Shown here: positions 55,341 through 64,000 of the stretch, piece after piece
Layout: each line of letters starts with the position of its first letter
How positions within the stretch are numbered: position 1 is the stretch's first letter
DNA from: Cyclobacterium sp. SYSU L10401
Lineage (GTDB): Bacteria; Bacteroidota; Bacteroidia; Cytophagales; Cyclobacteriaceae
NCBI RefSeq assembly: GCF_010993705.1
Contig: NZ_WOFO01000004.1
Location: 434,001-498,000, forward strand
Length of the DNA stretch: 64,000 nucleotides
Reading direction: 5' to 3'
Position numbers and translations under genes: made by a program
Notes under the pieces: generated by a model
The model's database searches: none
The model's input: only the letters and a program-made list of their open reading frames with translations
What the model was told of the DNA's origin: nothing

Positions 55341-57236
55341 TTATAAAACTTCTTCTTTTAACTTTTTGTCTGCCTCTTTGGGGGATGCTGTAGGAGATTG
55401 CTTTCGTACCATGGTTTTTTTTATTTTATCCCATATCGCCTGGTAAAAATCCGGCTCAAAAAGCCGGGCATCTTTTCTGGCCTGCCTGAGGAAAAACAAA
55501 CCAAATGGGATCAGTGCCAGATTGGAAAAAAAGGTACCAAAAAAAGTGTCTGACATGCCTTCTTTGGCCCACTTTTCTCCAGTAATGGTCAACATGTAAT
55601 ACATGATAAAGAAAATAATGGACATCAACACCGGCATGCCCAAGCCTCCTTTTTTGATAATGGCACCCAATGGAGCGCCTATCATAAACATCACAAAACA
55701 GGCCAGAGACTGGGTATATTTCTGGTACCAGGCTACCTTAAAAACCCTGTAATTGCGTTGTACTTCATTAATCCGGGTTCGGTTGGTGGTAAAATTATTC
55801 TTGATGTTTCTGGCAGCCGTCAGCCCTACAGTGGCCTCCGAAGTCCTGTACCTGGGGGTATTCCTCAGGGAGTCTAGCTTTTGTTTTTGCTCCGCTGTAA
55901 GGGTAGCCGGCTCAGGCTTGTCCTTACCCATTCCTGCATTTTTATTGATCCTGCCCATATCGGGCTGGGTAGCCAGGTCATTGATGCTGTCCCTTTCATT
56001 CATTTCAGCATCACTGATCAAATCTTCCCCCGCAGCAGGCTGGTTATTACTGAGTGTGTCTCCGATGGCATCCACCGAAGCACCGTTTTCAGTCGGAGAA
56101 ATAGTGTCGCCTGAAGCCAATAAAGTCGTATCCGGATCAGCAGATGGTGCAGTGCTTTGATCAGTACTGTCCTGGCCGGAGGCATTTCGTACTGTATCTC
56201 TGTTCGTCGCTACATTTTCATTTACCGGCCTTCCGTTTTCCGGGTTTTCGTATTCGTCTTTATATTTTAAGTTTTTCAGTGAATCCGACTCATTCTTTTT
56301 GTCTACGATCTCTTTGGGAGGTGTCAACTTCCGGGTCCTTCCAAAGTAGTTGTAAGAGGCTTCGGTATTGGCATAATTAAAAAAATACCAATGGTTAAGC
56401 TCCCGGTCCATGGAATCCAGGTCTACCCTGATTTCACCTATATTTTTGATGGATTTACTGTTGGACCAAAGGTTTTCAGGCGTTCTTTTCATGTCAAATG
56501 CGTCCAGGCTGAATACCATTTCGTTTTTATCAAACCTGGTCCTGCTGAAAGTCACCGGCTTGTCCTTGATCCCTCTTTGCCCGGTACCTTCCTGATAGCT
56601 GTTTCCATTATATAAGGTCAGCATCATGTACCTGTCATTGAAAAAGGATTCCATCCTGCCAGAATCTGCGGTGATCACATGAAGGTTTCCCTGTCCCTGT
56701 GTATGGTCATAGATGAGTACCTCTTCCAGCCTTACCTCATCCAATTTGCGGTTGACCTTTATGCTGTAATTCGGTATGCCATTGTAAAACACCCCCTCCT
56801 TGATATCGAGCGCAGGCGACTTCATCCGTATGTCATACAGCAAACTGAAAGTTTTTAAGTTTACCCTGGGAACTACATAGTTATTGGACAAATAGGCAAA
56901 GACGGTTAAAAAAACGACAAATATACCGATAGGAAGCATGGCCCGGAGCAGGGAGATGCCACTACTTTTGATGGCCGTCAATTCAAAATGTTCTCCCAGG
57001 TTACCAAAAGTCATCAAAGAAGAAAGCAACACAGCCAGGGGAAGTGCCATGGGAGAGATACTGATCACAAAATAACCAATCAACTCCATATAAACCATAA
57101 AAGGGAGGTCCTTGCCAAATATTTCGTCAAAATATTTGAGCATATTCACCGTGAGGAGGATAAAGTCCACTACGATGAAAGTGAGTAAAAATGGCCCCAG
57201 AAAGGAACCCAGGATCAGTTTATCTAATTTTTTCAT
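55341..57236 (-). CDS. LptF/LptG family permease
   Basis: About 631 aa with three N-terminal helices, a large periplasmic jelly-roll with a long low-complexity Ser/Asp/Asn-rich insert (about residues 330-450, unusual length), and three C-terminal helices (FVMFMIGAPLGAIIKKGGLGMP, IIFFIMYYMLTITGEKWAKEG). LptF/G permeases with LptB extract lipopolysaccharide from the inner membrane. ATG 57236 (MKKLDKLILGSF) is preferred to the upstream ATG. The insert explains why the protein exceeds the usual 360 aa. Confidence 0.88.
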   Translation of the reverse strand: MKKLDKLILGSFLGPFLLTFIVVDFILLTVNMLKYFDEIFGKDLPFMVYMELIGYFVISISPMALPLAVLLSSLMTFGNLGEHFELTAIKSSGISLLRAMLPIGIFVVFLTVFAYLSNNYVVPRVNLKTFSLLYDIRMKSPALDIKEGVFYNGIPNYSIKVNRKLDEVRLEEVLIYDHTQGQGNLHVITADSGRMESFFNDRYMMLTLYNGNSYQEGTGQRGIKDKPVTFSRTRFDKNEMVFSLDAFDMKRTPENLWSNSKSIKNIGEIRVDLDSMDRELNHWYFFNYANTEASYNYFGRTRKLTPPKEIVDKKNESDSLKNLKYKDEYENPENGRPVNENVATNRDTVRNASGQDSTDQSTAPSADPDTTLLASGDTISPTENGASVDAIGDTLSNNQPAAGEDLISDAEMNERDSINDLATQPDMGRINKNAGMGKDKPEPATLTAEQKQKLDSLRNTPRYRTSEATVGLTAARNIKNNFTTNRTRINEVQRNYRVFKVAWYQKYTQSLACFVMFMIGAPLGAIIKKGGLGMPVLMSIIFFIMYYMLTITGEKWAKEGMSDTFFGTFFSNLALIPFGLFFLRQARKDARLFEPDFYQAIWDKIKKTMVRKQSPTASPKEADKKLKEEVL

Positions 57237-57313
57237 GAAACGCCTTTTTCCCTTCATTTAAAAGACGAAACAAAATTGAACATATTATGTTAAAAATGAT
57301 AATTCTAAAGTGC

Positions 57314-57715
57314 TTATCCACCGATTATTTCCTTGAGACTTCCGATTAAGCCCTCCCAAATGGAGCGCTGCTCCTGTTCATCATAGGCATCTCCATACTC
57401 AATCACACGAAGATAAAAGGTTTGTGTCAATTCATTTTCCTCCAGCTTGAATTCGATAAAGGGGTTGTCTGAACTTTCCTCTTCCTCTACAGAAGGGTCG
57501 AAAAACTCAAATTTGACATGGTGATTGGTGCGCATGATAACCGGTTTGGCATAGTGGTTTTCTCCATCGTATATAAAGTTATAGACCTTGTCTTCATTGA
57601 TAACCACATCGTCTGCAAACCACTGTGATAAACCGCTGGCCGTACTTAGGTACGGATAAATGATCTTTTTGGAGGTATTTATCTGGTAATCCGCAACAAA
57701 TTTAATTTTCTCCAT
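57314..57715 (-). CDS. START-like domain protein
   Basis: A 133-aa SRPBCC/AHSA1-type small protein of a kind conserved in Bacteroidota (EKIKFVADYQINTSKKIIYPYLSTASGLSQWFADDV). No function is established. It is in the same direction as the LptF/G gene, 78 bases before it. Confidence 0.8.
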   Translation of the reverse strand: MEKIKFVADYQINTSKKIIYPYLSTASGLSQWFADDVVINEDKVYNFIYDGENHYAKPVIMRTNHHVKFEFFDPSVEEEESSDNPFIEFKLEENELTQTFYLRVIEYGDAYDEQEQRSIWEGLIGSLKEIIGG

Positions 57716-57765
57716 AGCCTTAGTTATTCTGGTTATAAAAAGTCTTTTTTTAGGTTCTCCATTAT

Positions 57766-57796
57766 TTGCAATTCAAGGATTATCCTCACATATTTG
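57766..57796 (+). promoter_or_regulatory. tRNA-Met promoter
   Basis: TTTG (57766-57769), 19-base spacer, CATATTTG (57789-57796), one base off TAnnTTTG in the first position pair; the tRNA starts 12 bases later. Confidence 0.6.
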
Positions 57797-57807
57797 CATT
57801 CTCATTC

Positions 57808-57881
57808 GGCGAGGTAGCTCAGATGGTTAGAGCGCAGGATTCATAACCCTGAGGTCAGGGGTTCAATTCCCCTCCTCGCTA
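57808..57881 (+). tRNA. tRNA-Met (anticodon CAT)
   Basis: Cloverleaf with acceptor GGCGAGG / CCTCGCT, D-arm GTAGCTCAGATGGTTAGAGC, anticodon loop TTCATAA (anticodon CAT) and T-arm GGGGTTCAATTCCCC. It looks like elongator Met; the lysidine-modified Ile CAT tRNA is a less likely alternative. CCA is not encoded. Confidence 0.93.
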
Positions 57882-57891
57882 CATTTCATAC

Positions 57892-57917
57892 AGGTCTCCA
57901 ATCGGAGACCTTTTTTT
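57892..57917 (+). terminator. tRNA-Met terminator
   Basis: AGGTCTCC-AATC-GGAGACCT followed by TTTTTT, 11 bases after the tRNA. Confidence 0.9.
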
Positions 57918-58122
57918 ATTGACCATGATGGGGTTTGCTTCTAATTTTCCCATAGGAAAGCATCAAATAACGAATCCTTCGCCCTCTTTACTTATTGTTT
58001 TAGTACAAGGGACATGAAACCTAAACAGCTTTTCTTTGAGACATTCCCATTGAAAAGACTAAAGGAAAAGTAATATAAGGAAAATTTCAAAAAAGTAAAG
58101 CTTATTGTCCGAAAGGGAATAC

Positions 58123-58150
58123 AAAAAAAGCCCTCCTGAGAGGGCTTTTA
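58123..58150 (-). terminator. Terminator of the thrS-infC-rpmI-rplT operon
   Basis: AGCCCTC / GAGGGCT stem with CTGA loop, seven or more Ts following on the minus strand, 24 bases after the rplT stop. Confidence 0.9.
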
Positions 58151-58173
58151 TATTTATAGCATGCAGAAAATCC

Positions 58174-58518
58174 TTATTTTACCTTCTCTACTATGGCTTT
58201 GAAGGCATCCGGATGATTCATGGCCAGATCGGCCAATACTTTCCTGTTCAAATCAATGCTTGATTTTTTCAACATACCCATAAACTGGGAATAGCTGATG
58301 CCGTATTGTCTGGCACCGGCGTTGATCCTTTGGATCCACAATGCCCTGAATTCTCTTTTCTTGACCTTCCTGTCCCTGTAGGCATACTGAAGGCCTTTTT
58401 CATATTTATTCTTGGCTACTGTCCATACATTTTTACCTCTTCCGAAGTAACCTTTAGTAGCTTTTAATACTTTTTTTCTCCTTGCTCTTGAAGCAACTGC
58501 GTTTACCGATCTTGGCAT
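58174..58518 (-). CDS. rplT: 50S ribosomal protein L20
   Basis: A 114-aa L20 with the typical basic N-terminus and [25 protein letters not shown]; it binds 23S rRNA and, in many bacteria, regulates its own operon. Last gene of thrS-infC-rpmI-rplT. Confidence 0.96.
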   Translation of the reverse strand: MPRSVNAVASRARRKKVLKATKGYFGRGKNVWTVAKNKYEKGLQYAYRDRKVKKREFRALWIQRINAGARQYGISYSQFMGMLKKSSIDLNRKVLADLAMNHPDAFKAIVEKVK

Positions 58519-58613
58519 GATTGTTTTAGTTTTTGACTTTTGGTGCTTTCTATTTTAAAGACTTGATAAACCAAAGGTCTGGTGAATTTTTAACCTGTTT
58601 AATTTGATGGGAA

Positions 58614-58808
58614 TCAAATCCTGAGCATGGCTCTTACTCTTCCTTCATCCGTCTCATGGACTTCTCCCATTTTGGTAAGATTTCTCTTCCTTTTGGTAGA
58701 TTTCTTGGTCAGGATGTGGCTTTTGAAAGCATGCTTCCTTCTGATCTTTCCAGTGGCAGAAAGCTTGAACCTTTTCTTGGCACTTGACTTAGTTTTTACT
58801 TTTGGCAT
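58614..58808 (-). CDS. rpmI: 50S ribosomal protein L35
   Basis: A 64-aa protein of normal L35 length: [22 protein letters not shown]...[14 protein letters not shown]. Lies between infC and rplT. Confidence 0.96.
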   Translation of the reverse strand: MPKVKTKSSAKKRFKLSATGKIRRKHAFKSHILTKKSTKRKRNLTKMGEVHETDEGRVRAMLRI

Positions 58809-58829
58809 TACCGTATATGATTAGTTAAA

Positions 58830-59381
58830 TTATTTTTTACCTGCTTTGGGAGACACAAAGATATTCATCCTCTTGCCTTCCATTTTGGGAAGTTGCTCCA
58901 CTTGTCCATAGTCCTCCAGGGCCTGGGCAAATTTCAGCAGTAGCATTTCACCCCGCTCTTTAAACACAATGGTACGACCCACAAAATGAACATAGGCCTT
59001 GACTTTCGCCCCATCTTTCAGAAAACCAATGGCATGCTTTAATTTGAAGTCAAAGTCATGGTCATCCGTATTGGGACCAAAACGTATTTCCTTCACTACT
59101 GTCTTGGCTGCATTGGATTTGATTTCTTTTTGCTTTTTCTTCTGTTCGTACTTGAACTTGGCATAATCAATCACCTTACAGACAGGTGGTGCTGCGGAAG
59201 GAGAAATTTCAACGAGATCAAGTCCGTTTTCTTCGGCAAGAGCAATGGCTTTATCCGTCGCCATGACCGCATTGCCCCCCTCTACAAAATCCCCCACAAC
59301 CCTGACTTCTCTGGCCCTGATTTTTGAATTTACCTTATATGGTTCCTCTTGTCTCGGAGTATACGTTCTTTTTCCTCTCAA
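58830..59381 (-). CDS. infC: Translation initiation factor IF-3
   Basis: About 183 aa with the N-terminal domain ([17 protein letters not shown]) and C-terminal domain ([27 protein letters not shown]). The start cannot be ATG: the frame has a TAA about 7 codons above TTG 59381, and the only candidates between are ATA (59390), ATT (59384) and TTG (59381); the next in-frame ATG, residue 40, would remove most of the N-domain. A rare start fits the known autoregulation of IF-3, which rejects non-AUG starts (E. coli uses AUU). The coordinate is given from TTG 59381. Confidence 0.95.
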   Translation of the reverse strand: MRGKRTYTPRQEEPYKVNSKIRAREVRVVGDFVEGGNAVMATDKAIALAEENGLDLVEISPSAAPPVCKVIDYAKFKYEQKKKQKEIKSNAAKTVVKEIRFGPNTDDHDFDFKLKHAIGFLKDGAKVKAYVHFVGRTIVFKERGEMLLLKFAQALEDYGQVEQLPKMEGKRMNIFVSPKAGKK

Positions 59382-59466
59382 AATAGTTATGGTTGTTGTT
59401 TAAAGTTTCAATCTGCAAATATCTAATAATTTTTTAAATATTAAAAATCAACAAATTATTATACTG

Positions 59467-61422
59467 TTATTTATTCAATGATTCCCTGATGATTCCCTGA
59501 AAGTACGCCACAAAATCCTGAAGTTTGAAACTTCCCATGTCGCCTTCGCCATGTTTACGAAGAGAAAGCTCATTTTCTTCCTGCTCCTTTTCGCCTACGA
59601 TCACCATGAAGGGAATCTTTTTCACTTCTGCATCCCGGATCTTCCGGCCTATTTTCTCATCCCGATTGTCAATTTCCCCTGAAATACCATGGTCTCCCAG
59701 CAAAGATTTGACGCTGGCTGCATAGGAAGCAAATTTTTCGGAAATGGGCAGGATCACCAACTGCTCAGGGGCCAGCCAAAGCGGGAAATTCCCCGCACAA
59801 TGCTCAATCAGTACCGCTACAAAACGCTCCAGTGAGCCAAAGGGTGCCCGGTGAATCATTACAGGCCGGTGTTTTTGGTTATCAGAACCGGTGTACTCCA
59901 GTTCAAAACGTTCGGGCAACTGGTAATCTACCTGAATGGTGCCCAGCTGCCAGCTCCTTCCCAAAGCATCCTTGACCATAAAGTCTAGCTTGGGTCCGTA
60001 AAAAGCCGCTTCTCCCAGTTCAGTAACCGTCTGAAGCCCCTTTTCTGAAGCCGCTTCAATGATGGCTGCTTCTGCCTTGTTCCATGCTTCCCCTTCTCCT
60101 ATGTACTTCTCCATATTGTCCGGATCCCGCAGCGAAATCTGGGCCGTGTAATCATCAAAACCCAGGGCTTTGAATACGTACAAAACCAGATCGATGACCT
60201 TGATAAATTCCTCTTTCACCTGATCCTGCCGGCAAAAGATGTGCGCATCATCCTGAGTAAACCCCCGCACCCGGGTCAATCCATGCAGTTCCCCGCTTTG
60301 CTCGTACCGGTATACGGTACCAAATTCGGCATACCTGACCGGCAGGTCCTTGTAAGACCGGGGCTTGCTTTTGTAAATCTCACAATGATGGGGACAGTTC
60401 ATGGGTTTCAGCAAAAACTCCTCCCCCTCGTGGGGGGTGGTGATCGGCTGAAAGGAGTCCTTGCCGTATTTCTCGTAATGCCCGGAAGTCTCGTACAGGG
60501 CCTTGTGACCGATATGCGGCGTAATGACCTGCTGATAACCGGAATGATCCTGCTCTTTTTTCAGGAAACTGACCAGACGCTCTCGAAGCAAGGTGCCTTT
60601 GGGCAGCCACAGGGGCAGGCCCATTCCTACCTTTTCCGAAAAGGTGAACAGTTCCAATTCCTTGCCCAGCTTGCGGTGGTCTCTTTTCTTAGCTTCTTCC
60701 AGCATTTCCAGGTATTCCTTCAGCTCTTTGGCCTTGGGAAAGGTAATCCCATAAATCCGGGTAAGCATCTTGTTCTTTTCATCCCCACGCCAGTAAGCTC
60801 CTGCGATATTGAGCAACTTAACCGCCTTTACAAATCCGGTGTGTGGTATATGGGGTCCCCGGCAGAGGTCGGTAAATTCTCCTTGCCTGTAAAATGTAAT
60901 GGATCCATCCTCCAGTCTTTCCAGCAGGTCCAGTTTGTATTCATCACCTTTGTTTTGATAATAATTAAGGGCCTCCTCTTTGGAGATTTCCTGCCGGACA
61001 TAAGCGTTTTTCTGTCGGGCCAGTTCCACCATCTTGGCCTCTATTTTTTCCAATTCAGCCCCTTCCAAAGTCTTCTCTCCAAAGTCTACGTCATAGTAAA
61101 ACCCCTGGGCTATCGGAGGGCCGATTCCAAATTTAATACCGGGGTAGAGGGCTTCCAGGGCCTCCGCCAAAAGGTGGGCAGAGGAATGCCAAAAGGTGGA
61201 TTTTCCTTCCTTGTCGTTCCAGGTAAGCAGGGAAATACTGACGTCCTTGTTTATCGAACGGGTGGCATCCCATACTTCGCCGTTAACCTTTGCGGCGAGA
61301 ACATTTCGGGCCAGCCCCTCGCTGATGCTCATGGCGATTTCCAGGCCGGTGACTCCCTTTTCAAAAACCCGGACCGACTGGTCGGGAAAGGTTACATTGA
61401 TTTCATTTTCGGATTTCGACAT
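59467..61422 (-). CDS. thrS: Threonyl-tRNA synthetase
   Basis: A 651-aa class II synthetase: TGS domain at the N-terminus, editing/SAD domain ([17 protein letters not shown]), catalytic core with the zinc Cys and His ([13 protein letters not shown]) and [17 protein letters not shown], and a C-terminal anticodon-binding domain. Charges tRNA-Thr; tRNA-Thr itself lies 15 kb away. infC follows after 85 bases in the same operon. Confidence 0.96.
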   Translation of the reverse strand: MSKSENEINVTFPDQSVRVFEKGVTGLEIAMSISEGLARNVLAAKVNGEVWDATRSINKDVSISLLTWNDKEGKSTFWHSSAHLLAEALEALYPGIKFGIGPPIAQGFYYDVDFGEKTLEGAELEKIEAKMVELARQKNAYVRQEISKEEALNYYQNKGDEYKLDLLERLEDGSITFYRQGEFTDLCRGPHIPHTGFVKAVKLLNIAGAYWRGDEKNKMLTRIYGITFPKAKELKEYLEMLEEAKKRDHRKLGKELELFTFSEKVGMGLPLWLPKGTLLRERLVSFLKKEQDHSGYQQVITPHIGHKALYETSGHYEKYGKDSFQPITTPHEGEEFLLKPMNCPHHCEIYKSKPRSYKDLPVRYAEFGTVYRYEQSGELHGLTRVRGFTQDDAHIFCRQDQVKEEFIKVIDLVLYVFKALGFDDYTAQISLRDPDNMEKYIGEGEAWNKAEAAIIEAASEKGLQTVTELGEAAFYGPKLDFMVKDALGRSWQLGTIQVDYQLPERFELEYTGSDNQKHRPVMIHRAPFGSLERFVAVLIEHCAGNFPLWLAPEQLVILPISEKFASYAASVKSLLGDHGISGEIDNRDEKIGRKIRDAEVKKIPFMVIVGEKEQEENELSLRKHGEGDMGSFKLQDFVAYFQGIIRESLNK

Positions 61423-61733
61423 TTTTTCGCTTTCTGTTTAACCTACACCTTTACAAACAGGTGTTTTTAACGGACTGCAAATATGCACATTCGGGAGGGG
61501 AAAAAAAAGAGGAAGCCAGGCTTATCCCGGAGATTGGGATAAAGGTAGCTGAATTGGTTGGAATCTAGCTGGTCTTTGCTGATGCCTGGATGACCCCATA
61601 AATAAAACAACCCCAAGACACGCCAGGGCTGCTCCGGCCTATAGCCCATCAATAGCATGCCTGAAGAACAGGGTGACAATCGGGAAAGCTGAAAAACAAA
61701 ATCATTGCTGAATTAGGATGCCCTCCCATTTTT
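61423..61733. other. Region upstream of thrS
   Basis: 311 bases between thrS and the yoeB gene. No gene; I looked for a T-box leader and saw no specifier or anti-terminator structure. Confidence 0.4.
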
Positions 61734-61991
61734 TTAATCATAATGAAACCTGCATTTTGCTATCAAAATTTCATCCGATTTCACCTGATAAATCAGTCGA
61801 TGTTCGCCATTAATCCTCCTGGACCAAAAACCGGAATATTTGTATTTCAGTGGCTCGGGTTTACCGATTCCGTCAAATGGGTTCCGTGCAATATCCTTTA
61901 TCAGGGAATTAATGCGCTTCAGCATTTTTTTATCCGTCTGCTGCCAATACAAGTAGTCTTCCCAGGGTTCATCTACGAACACTAACTTCAT
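61734..61991 (-). CDS. yoeB: Toxin YoeB (RelE-superfamily mRNA interferase)
   Basis: An 85-aa Txe/YoeB toxin: MKLVFVDEPWEDYLYWQQTDKKMLKRINSLIKDI, PFDGIGKPEPLKYKYSGFWSRRINGEHRLIYQV and a C-terminal CRFHYD, including the catalytic Glu/Arg/His set of the family. It cleaves mRNA at the ribosomal A site. It overlaps the antitoxin stop by 4 bases (ATGA). Confidence 0.93.
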   Translation of the reverse strand: MKLVFVDEPWEDYLYWQQTDKKMLKRINSLIKDIARNPFDGIGKPEPLKYKYSGFWSRRINGEHRLIYQVKSDEILIAKCRFHYD

Positions 61992-62242
61992 TCCTCTATC
62001 AGGCCTTTTTCAAATGAGGAACCTGATTTAAGTTTGGAGATAGCCCCATCAAGCCTCTTTTCGTTGGCCTTTGAGGATAATTCATGATGAGTTGCTGTAA
62101 GCGAATTGTACTCCTCCAAGGAAATGATTACTACCCCGGTATCCTTGCCGCGGTTAATAATCAAGGTTTCAAAATTACCTGTAACACTGTCCAGATACTT
62201 TTTAATATTTTTCCTGAAGTCGGATAAAGTGGTAGTCAGCAT
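61988..62242 (-). CDS. yefM: Antitoxin YefM (Phd/YefM family)
   Basis: An 84-aa antitoxin beginning MLTTTLSDFRKNIKKYLDSVTGNFETLIINRGKDTGVVIISLEEYNSL, the Phd/YefM DNA-binding N-domain. The C-terminal part binds YoeB. Its operator is visible at 62254-62276. Confidence 0.92.
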   Translation of the reverse strand: MLTTTLSDFRKNIKKYLDSVTGNFETLIINRGKDTGVVIISLEEYNSLTATHHELSSKANEKRLDGAISKLKSGSSFEKGLIEE

Positions 62243-62253
62243 GCTTTTTAATT

Positions 62254-62276
62254 TTTTATGTACATAAAAGTGTACA
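62254..62276. promoter_or_regulatory. YefM-YoeB operator, paired TGTACA palindromes
   Basis: A long 16-base perfect palindrome TTTTATGTACATAAAA (62254-62269) with core TGTACA (62259-62264), and a second TGTACA at 62271-62276. Centre-to-centre distance is 12 bp. This matches the long/short TGTACA pair and spacing described for E. coli yefM-yoeB (from memory). Confidence 0.7.
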
Positions 62277-62524
62277 ATTATAACAATTTCAGGTTGCCAG
62301 GCGAATGTTTTTTTGACAAATGAGCCAACATTCAGATAAAATATACTATTTGGTTAACCTGGGTTTATACGGATGTATTGATTCTAGAAACTGGAGGGAT
62401 TGAGTTTTCGCAGCAAACGCAACGAAAACGCAGAGAACGCAACGATAGGAAAATCCATAGACCTGTTTTATCAAGTGGCTAACCTCTGAAAAAACCCACC
62501 GCAACCCCCGCAAGAAAAAGCATA

Positions 62525-64000
62525 TTAAAACAAGCCCAGCTGCTCCTTATCCTCATCATCGTCTTCCTCGTCTTTCTTCTTCAGGTCAAAATTGACGGTG
62601 GAGCCAACAGAAAGGTTTTCATCGGTATTCCCGGTTTTCTTTTTTTCCGACACCAGCAGTTGAATCGATTTTACGGTATGGTTGCTCAGGCGGTTGCCAA
62701 CTGACCGCCAACCCTTCACATCAATCAGCATGTCCATGTCGTAGACATTTTCGTCGATCTCTTTCCCCTTTTGCAGCTTCACCTTTACCTGTGGCTGCTT
62801 TTCGGTGGTGACTACCGTCAGCTGAGAATTTTTGTGATCGGAAATAAAATTGAATTTCTTGTTGAGGGTTGAGGTTTCTATCTGGAATCTTTTGATAAAA
62901 TATTGCTTGCTGGCTCCATCAAAATAGATGGCTGAAACCACCCTTTCGGAATCGAATTTTTGAATCAACAGCAGGTTGTCCTGATCAAATCGATTGGTCA
63001 ATTCAAAATTAGTCAGTTCATAATGGCCGTCTTTGAAAAAAGCGATGATTTTGTCATCCCCCAGGAAGTTGCCCACCAATTCACCCCGCTCGTCGGTATT
63101 GAGTCTGCCCACAGAAGGGTCATAATAGATGTTCAGTCCACCCAAGGTAGAAACCCCTTCCATTTTAAGCTGAATTTTCCGGACAGGATGCCTGGTCAGT
63201 ATATTGCCCTGAGCTCCCCTTCCCTTGATTTCTATGTCTTTAAAATCAAAATCGAAAACCTTGATCCGGGCTTTGCTGCCGGCCGTCAGGTAAACCGTTA
63301 TGATTTCGGCTTCTCCATTGGCATTGGCTGTAAAATACAATATTTTGGATCCTTTGGTACCTTTGGTAAGCGGGTATTCCCGGTCCCGGGTTACACTCAG
63401 GACCTGAAACCTTTTGATCATTGCCCTGCCGGAAGCCCCATCCAGGTACACCAGGTTATACACCATGCGTTCATCTCCCTTCCGGTATACCGCCACATGG
63501 ATGATATCTTTGCCTACAAATACCTTGTCCTGGATTCTGGAGACCAGGCAAACGCCATCCTTCCGGAAAACAATGATGTCATCCAGGTCTGAGCAATCAC
63601 AGACAAACTCGTCCTTTTTCAGGCCGTATCCAATAAAGCCATCTGCCCGGTTTACATACAGTTTTGCATTGTTGGCCGCCACCACATTGGCTGCAATGGT
63701 GTCAAAAGTGCGGATTTCGGTTTTCCTTTCCTTGCCTTTACCATATTTGCTCAGCAGGTTTTTATAATACTGTATGGCATAATCGGTGAGGTTTTCCAGG
63801 TGGTGGTTTACTTCTTCCAGCTCCTCCTGAAGCTTACGCATCAGTTCATCTGCCTTAAAAGTATCAAATTTTGATATCCGCTTGATTTTGATCTCCGTCA
63901 GCCGGATGATATCGTCGCGGGTGATTTCCCGGTAAAACTGCGGCTTAAAGGGCTCCAGTCCCTTATCTATGGTTTCTATGACGGCCTCCCAGGTCTCACA
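62525..64000 (-). CDS. DNA topoisomerase IV/gyrase subunit A, C-terminal part
   Basis: The 3' end of a type IIA topoisomerase A subunit gene; the 5' end lies beyond the window. The visible 492 codons start at 64000 (CETWEAVIETIDKG...) and hold the coiled-coil/dimer region (IKRISKF...LMRKLQEELEEVNHHL) and a C-terminal beta-pinwheel-type DNA-wrapping domain of about 300 residues with repeated RAMIKRFQV / YFIKRFQI blades. The terminal tail is very acidic. It most resembles Bacteroidota ParC-like subunits; gyrase A is possible. Confidence 0.85.
   Translation of the reverse strand, partial: CETWEAVIETIDKGLEPFKPQFYREITRDDIIRLTEIKIKRISKFDTFKADELMRKLQEELEEVNHHLENLTDYAIQYYKNLLSKYGKGKERKTEIRTFDTIAANVVAANNAKLYVNRADGFIGYGLKKDEFVCDCSDLDDIIVFRKDGVCLVSRIQDKVFVGKDIIHVAVYRKGDERMVYNLVYLDGASGRAMIKRFQVLSVTRDREYPLTKGTKGSKILYFTANANGEAEIITVYLTAGSKARIKVFDFDFKDIEIKGRGAQGNILTRHPVRKIQLKMEGVSTLGGLNIYYDPSVGRLNTDERGELVGNFLGDDKIIAFFKDGHYELTNFELTNRFDQDNLLLIQKFDSERVVSAIYFDGASKQYFIKRFQIETSTLNKKFNFISDHKNSQLTVVTTEKQPQVKVKLQKGKEIDENVYDMDMLIDVKGWRSVGNRLSNHTVKSIQLLVSEKKKTGNTDENLSVGSTVNFDLKKKDEEDDDEDKEQLGLF

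Noticed and set aside
61467..61679. 70-codon minus-strand frame upstream of thrS
   Set aside because: No start context, motif or conservation signal; a chance frame in a leader region.
61423..61733. T-box leader before thrS
   Set aside because: No specifier loop or anti-terminator seen; T-box leaders are not expected in this phylum.

Overview
The window reads as a stretch of Bacteroidota chromosome, most likely order Cytophagales and probably a Cyclobacteriaceae-type marine or freshwater heterotroph (Algoriphagus, Cyclobacterium, Echinicola and relatives). The support is a 287-aa RpoD of the short Bacteroidota type, promoters of the TTTG-N19/20-TAnnTTTG kind, a type IX secretion C-terminal domain, TonB-dependent receptors with carboxypeptidase-like plugs, BshB1 of the bacillithiol pathway, DUF349 and START-like proteins typical of the phylum, and many secreted proteins whose signal peptides end in AQ. 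The genus is an inference; no 16S rRNA gene is present.

Layout. 0-9 kb: a secreted sialidase-like propeller protein, a 2H phosphoesterase pair, tdk-recO, then an Fe(II)/2-oxoglutarate oxygenase, a ChrA transporter and an ATP-grasp ligase. 9-28 kb: a nitrogen-oxide island. It starts with nrfHA (nitrite to ammonium), an alginate-export-type barrel and a fused CcsBA haem lyase, followed by a copper nitrite reductase with a C-terminal cytochrome c domain (nirK), nirV and a Sco copper chaperone. On the opposite strand lie a truncated globin, an NsrR-like Rrf2 regulator, a hemerythrin protein, an OprC/NosA-like copper TonB receptor, a small Cys-rich membrane protein, an NnrS-like protein and an unrecognised 595-aa protein. 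28-33 kb: a Tat-exported Gfo/Idh/MocA oxidoreductase, a truncated lipoprotein gene, a uracil-DNA glycosylase and a large TonB-type barrel. 33-46 kb: accessory ground with tRNA-Gln, a Crp/Fnr regulator beside an SRPBCC gene, a putAbiC-like membrane protein, degenerate palindromic repeats, ggt, a MITE-like repeat, vapBC, an amidohydrolase, a GH28-like beta-helix protein, a VTT membrane protein and a polyglycine type IX-secreted protein. 46-64 kb: core genes (tRNA-Thr, DUF349, yqgE, pdxH, bshB1, trxB, rpoD, pnp, rpsO, lptF/G, tRNA-Met, thrS-infC-rpmI-rplT), a yefM-yoeB module and the 3' part of a topoisomerase IV subunit A gene cut by the window end.

How the genes work together. The island offers two fates for nitrite: ammonium through NrfHA and NO through NirK. 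It also carries maturation functions for both (CcsBA for c-type haems; Sco, NirV and copper import for the Cu enzyme) and several NO-handling or NO-sensing candidates (globin, hemerythrin, NnrS-like, Rrf2). No NO reductase or N2O reductase lies in the window. A shared palindrome TGAC-N4-GTCA sits upstream of both nirK and the 595-aa/NnrS-like operon at the same 51.5-bp distance from a Bacteroidota -7 box, which suggests one Fnr-family regulator for both. This shared regulation and the 595-aa protein are the parts most likely to be new.
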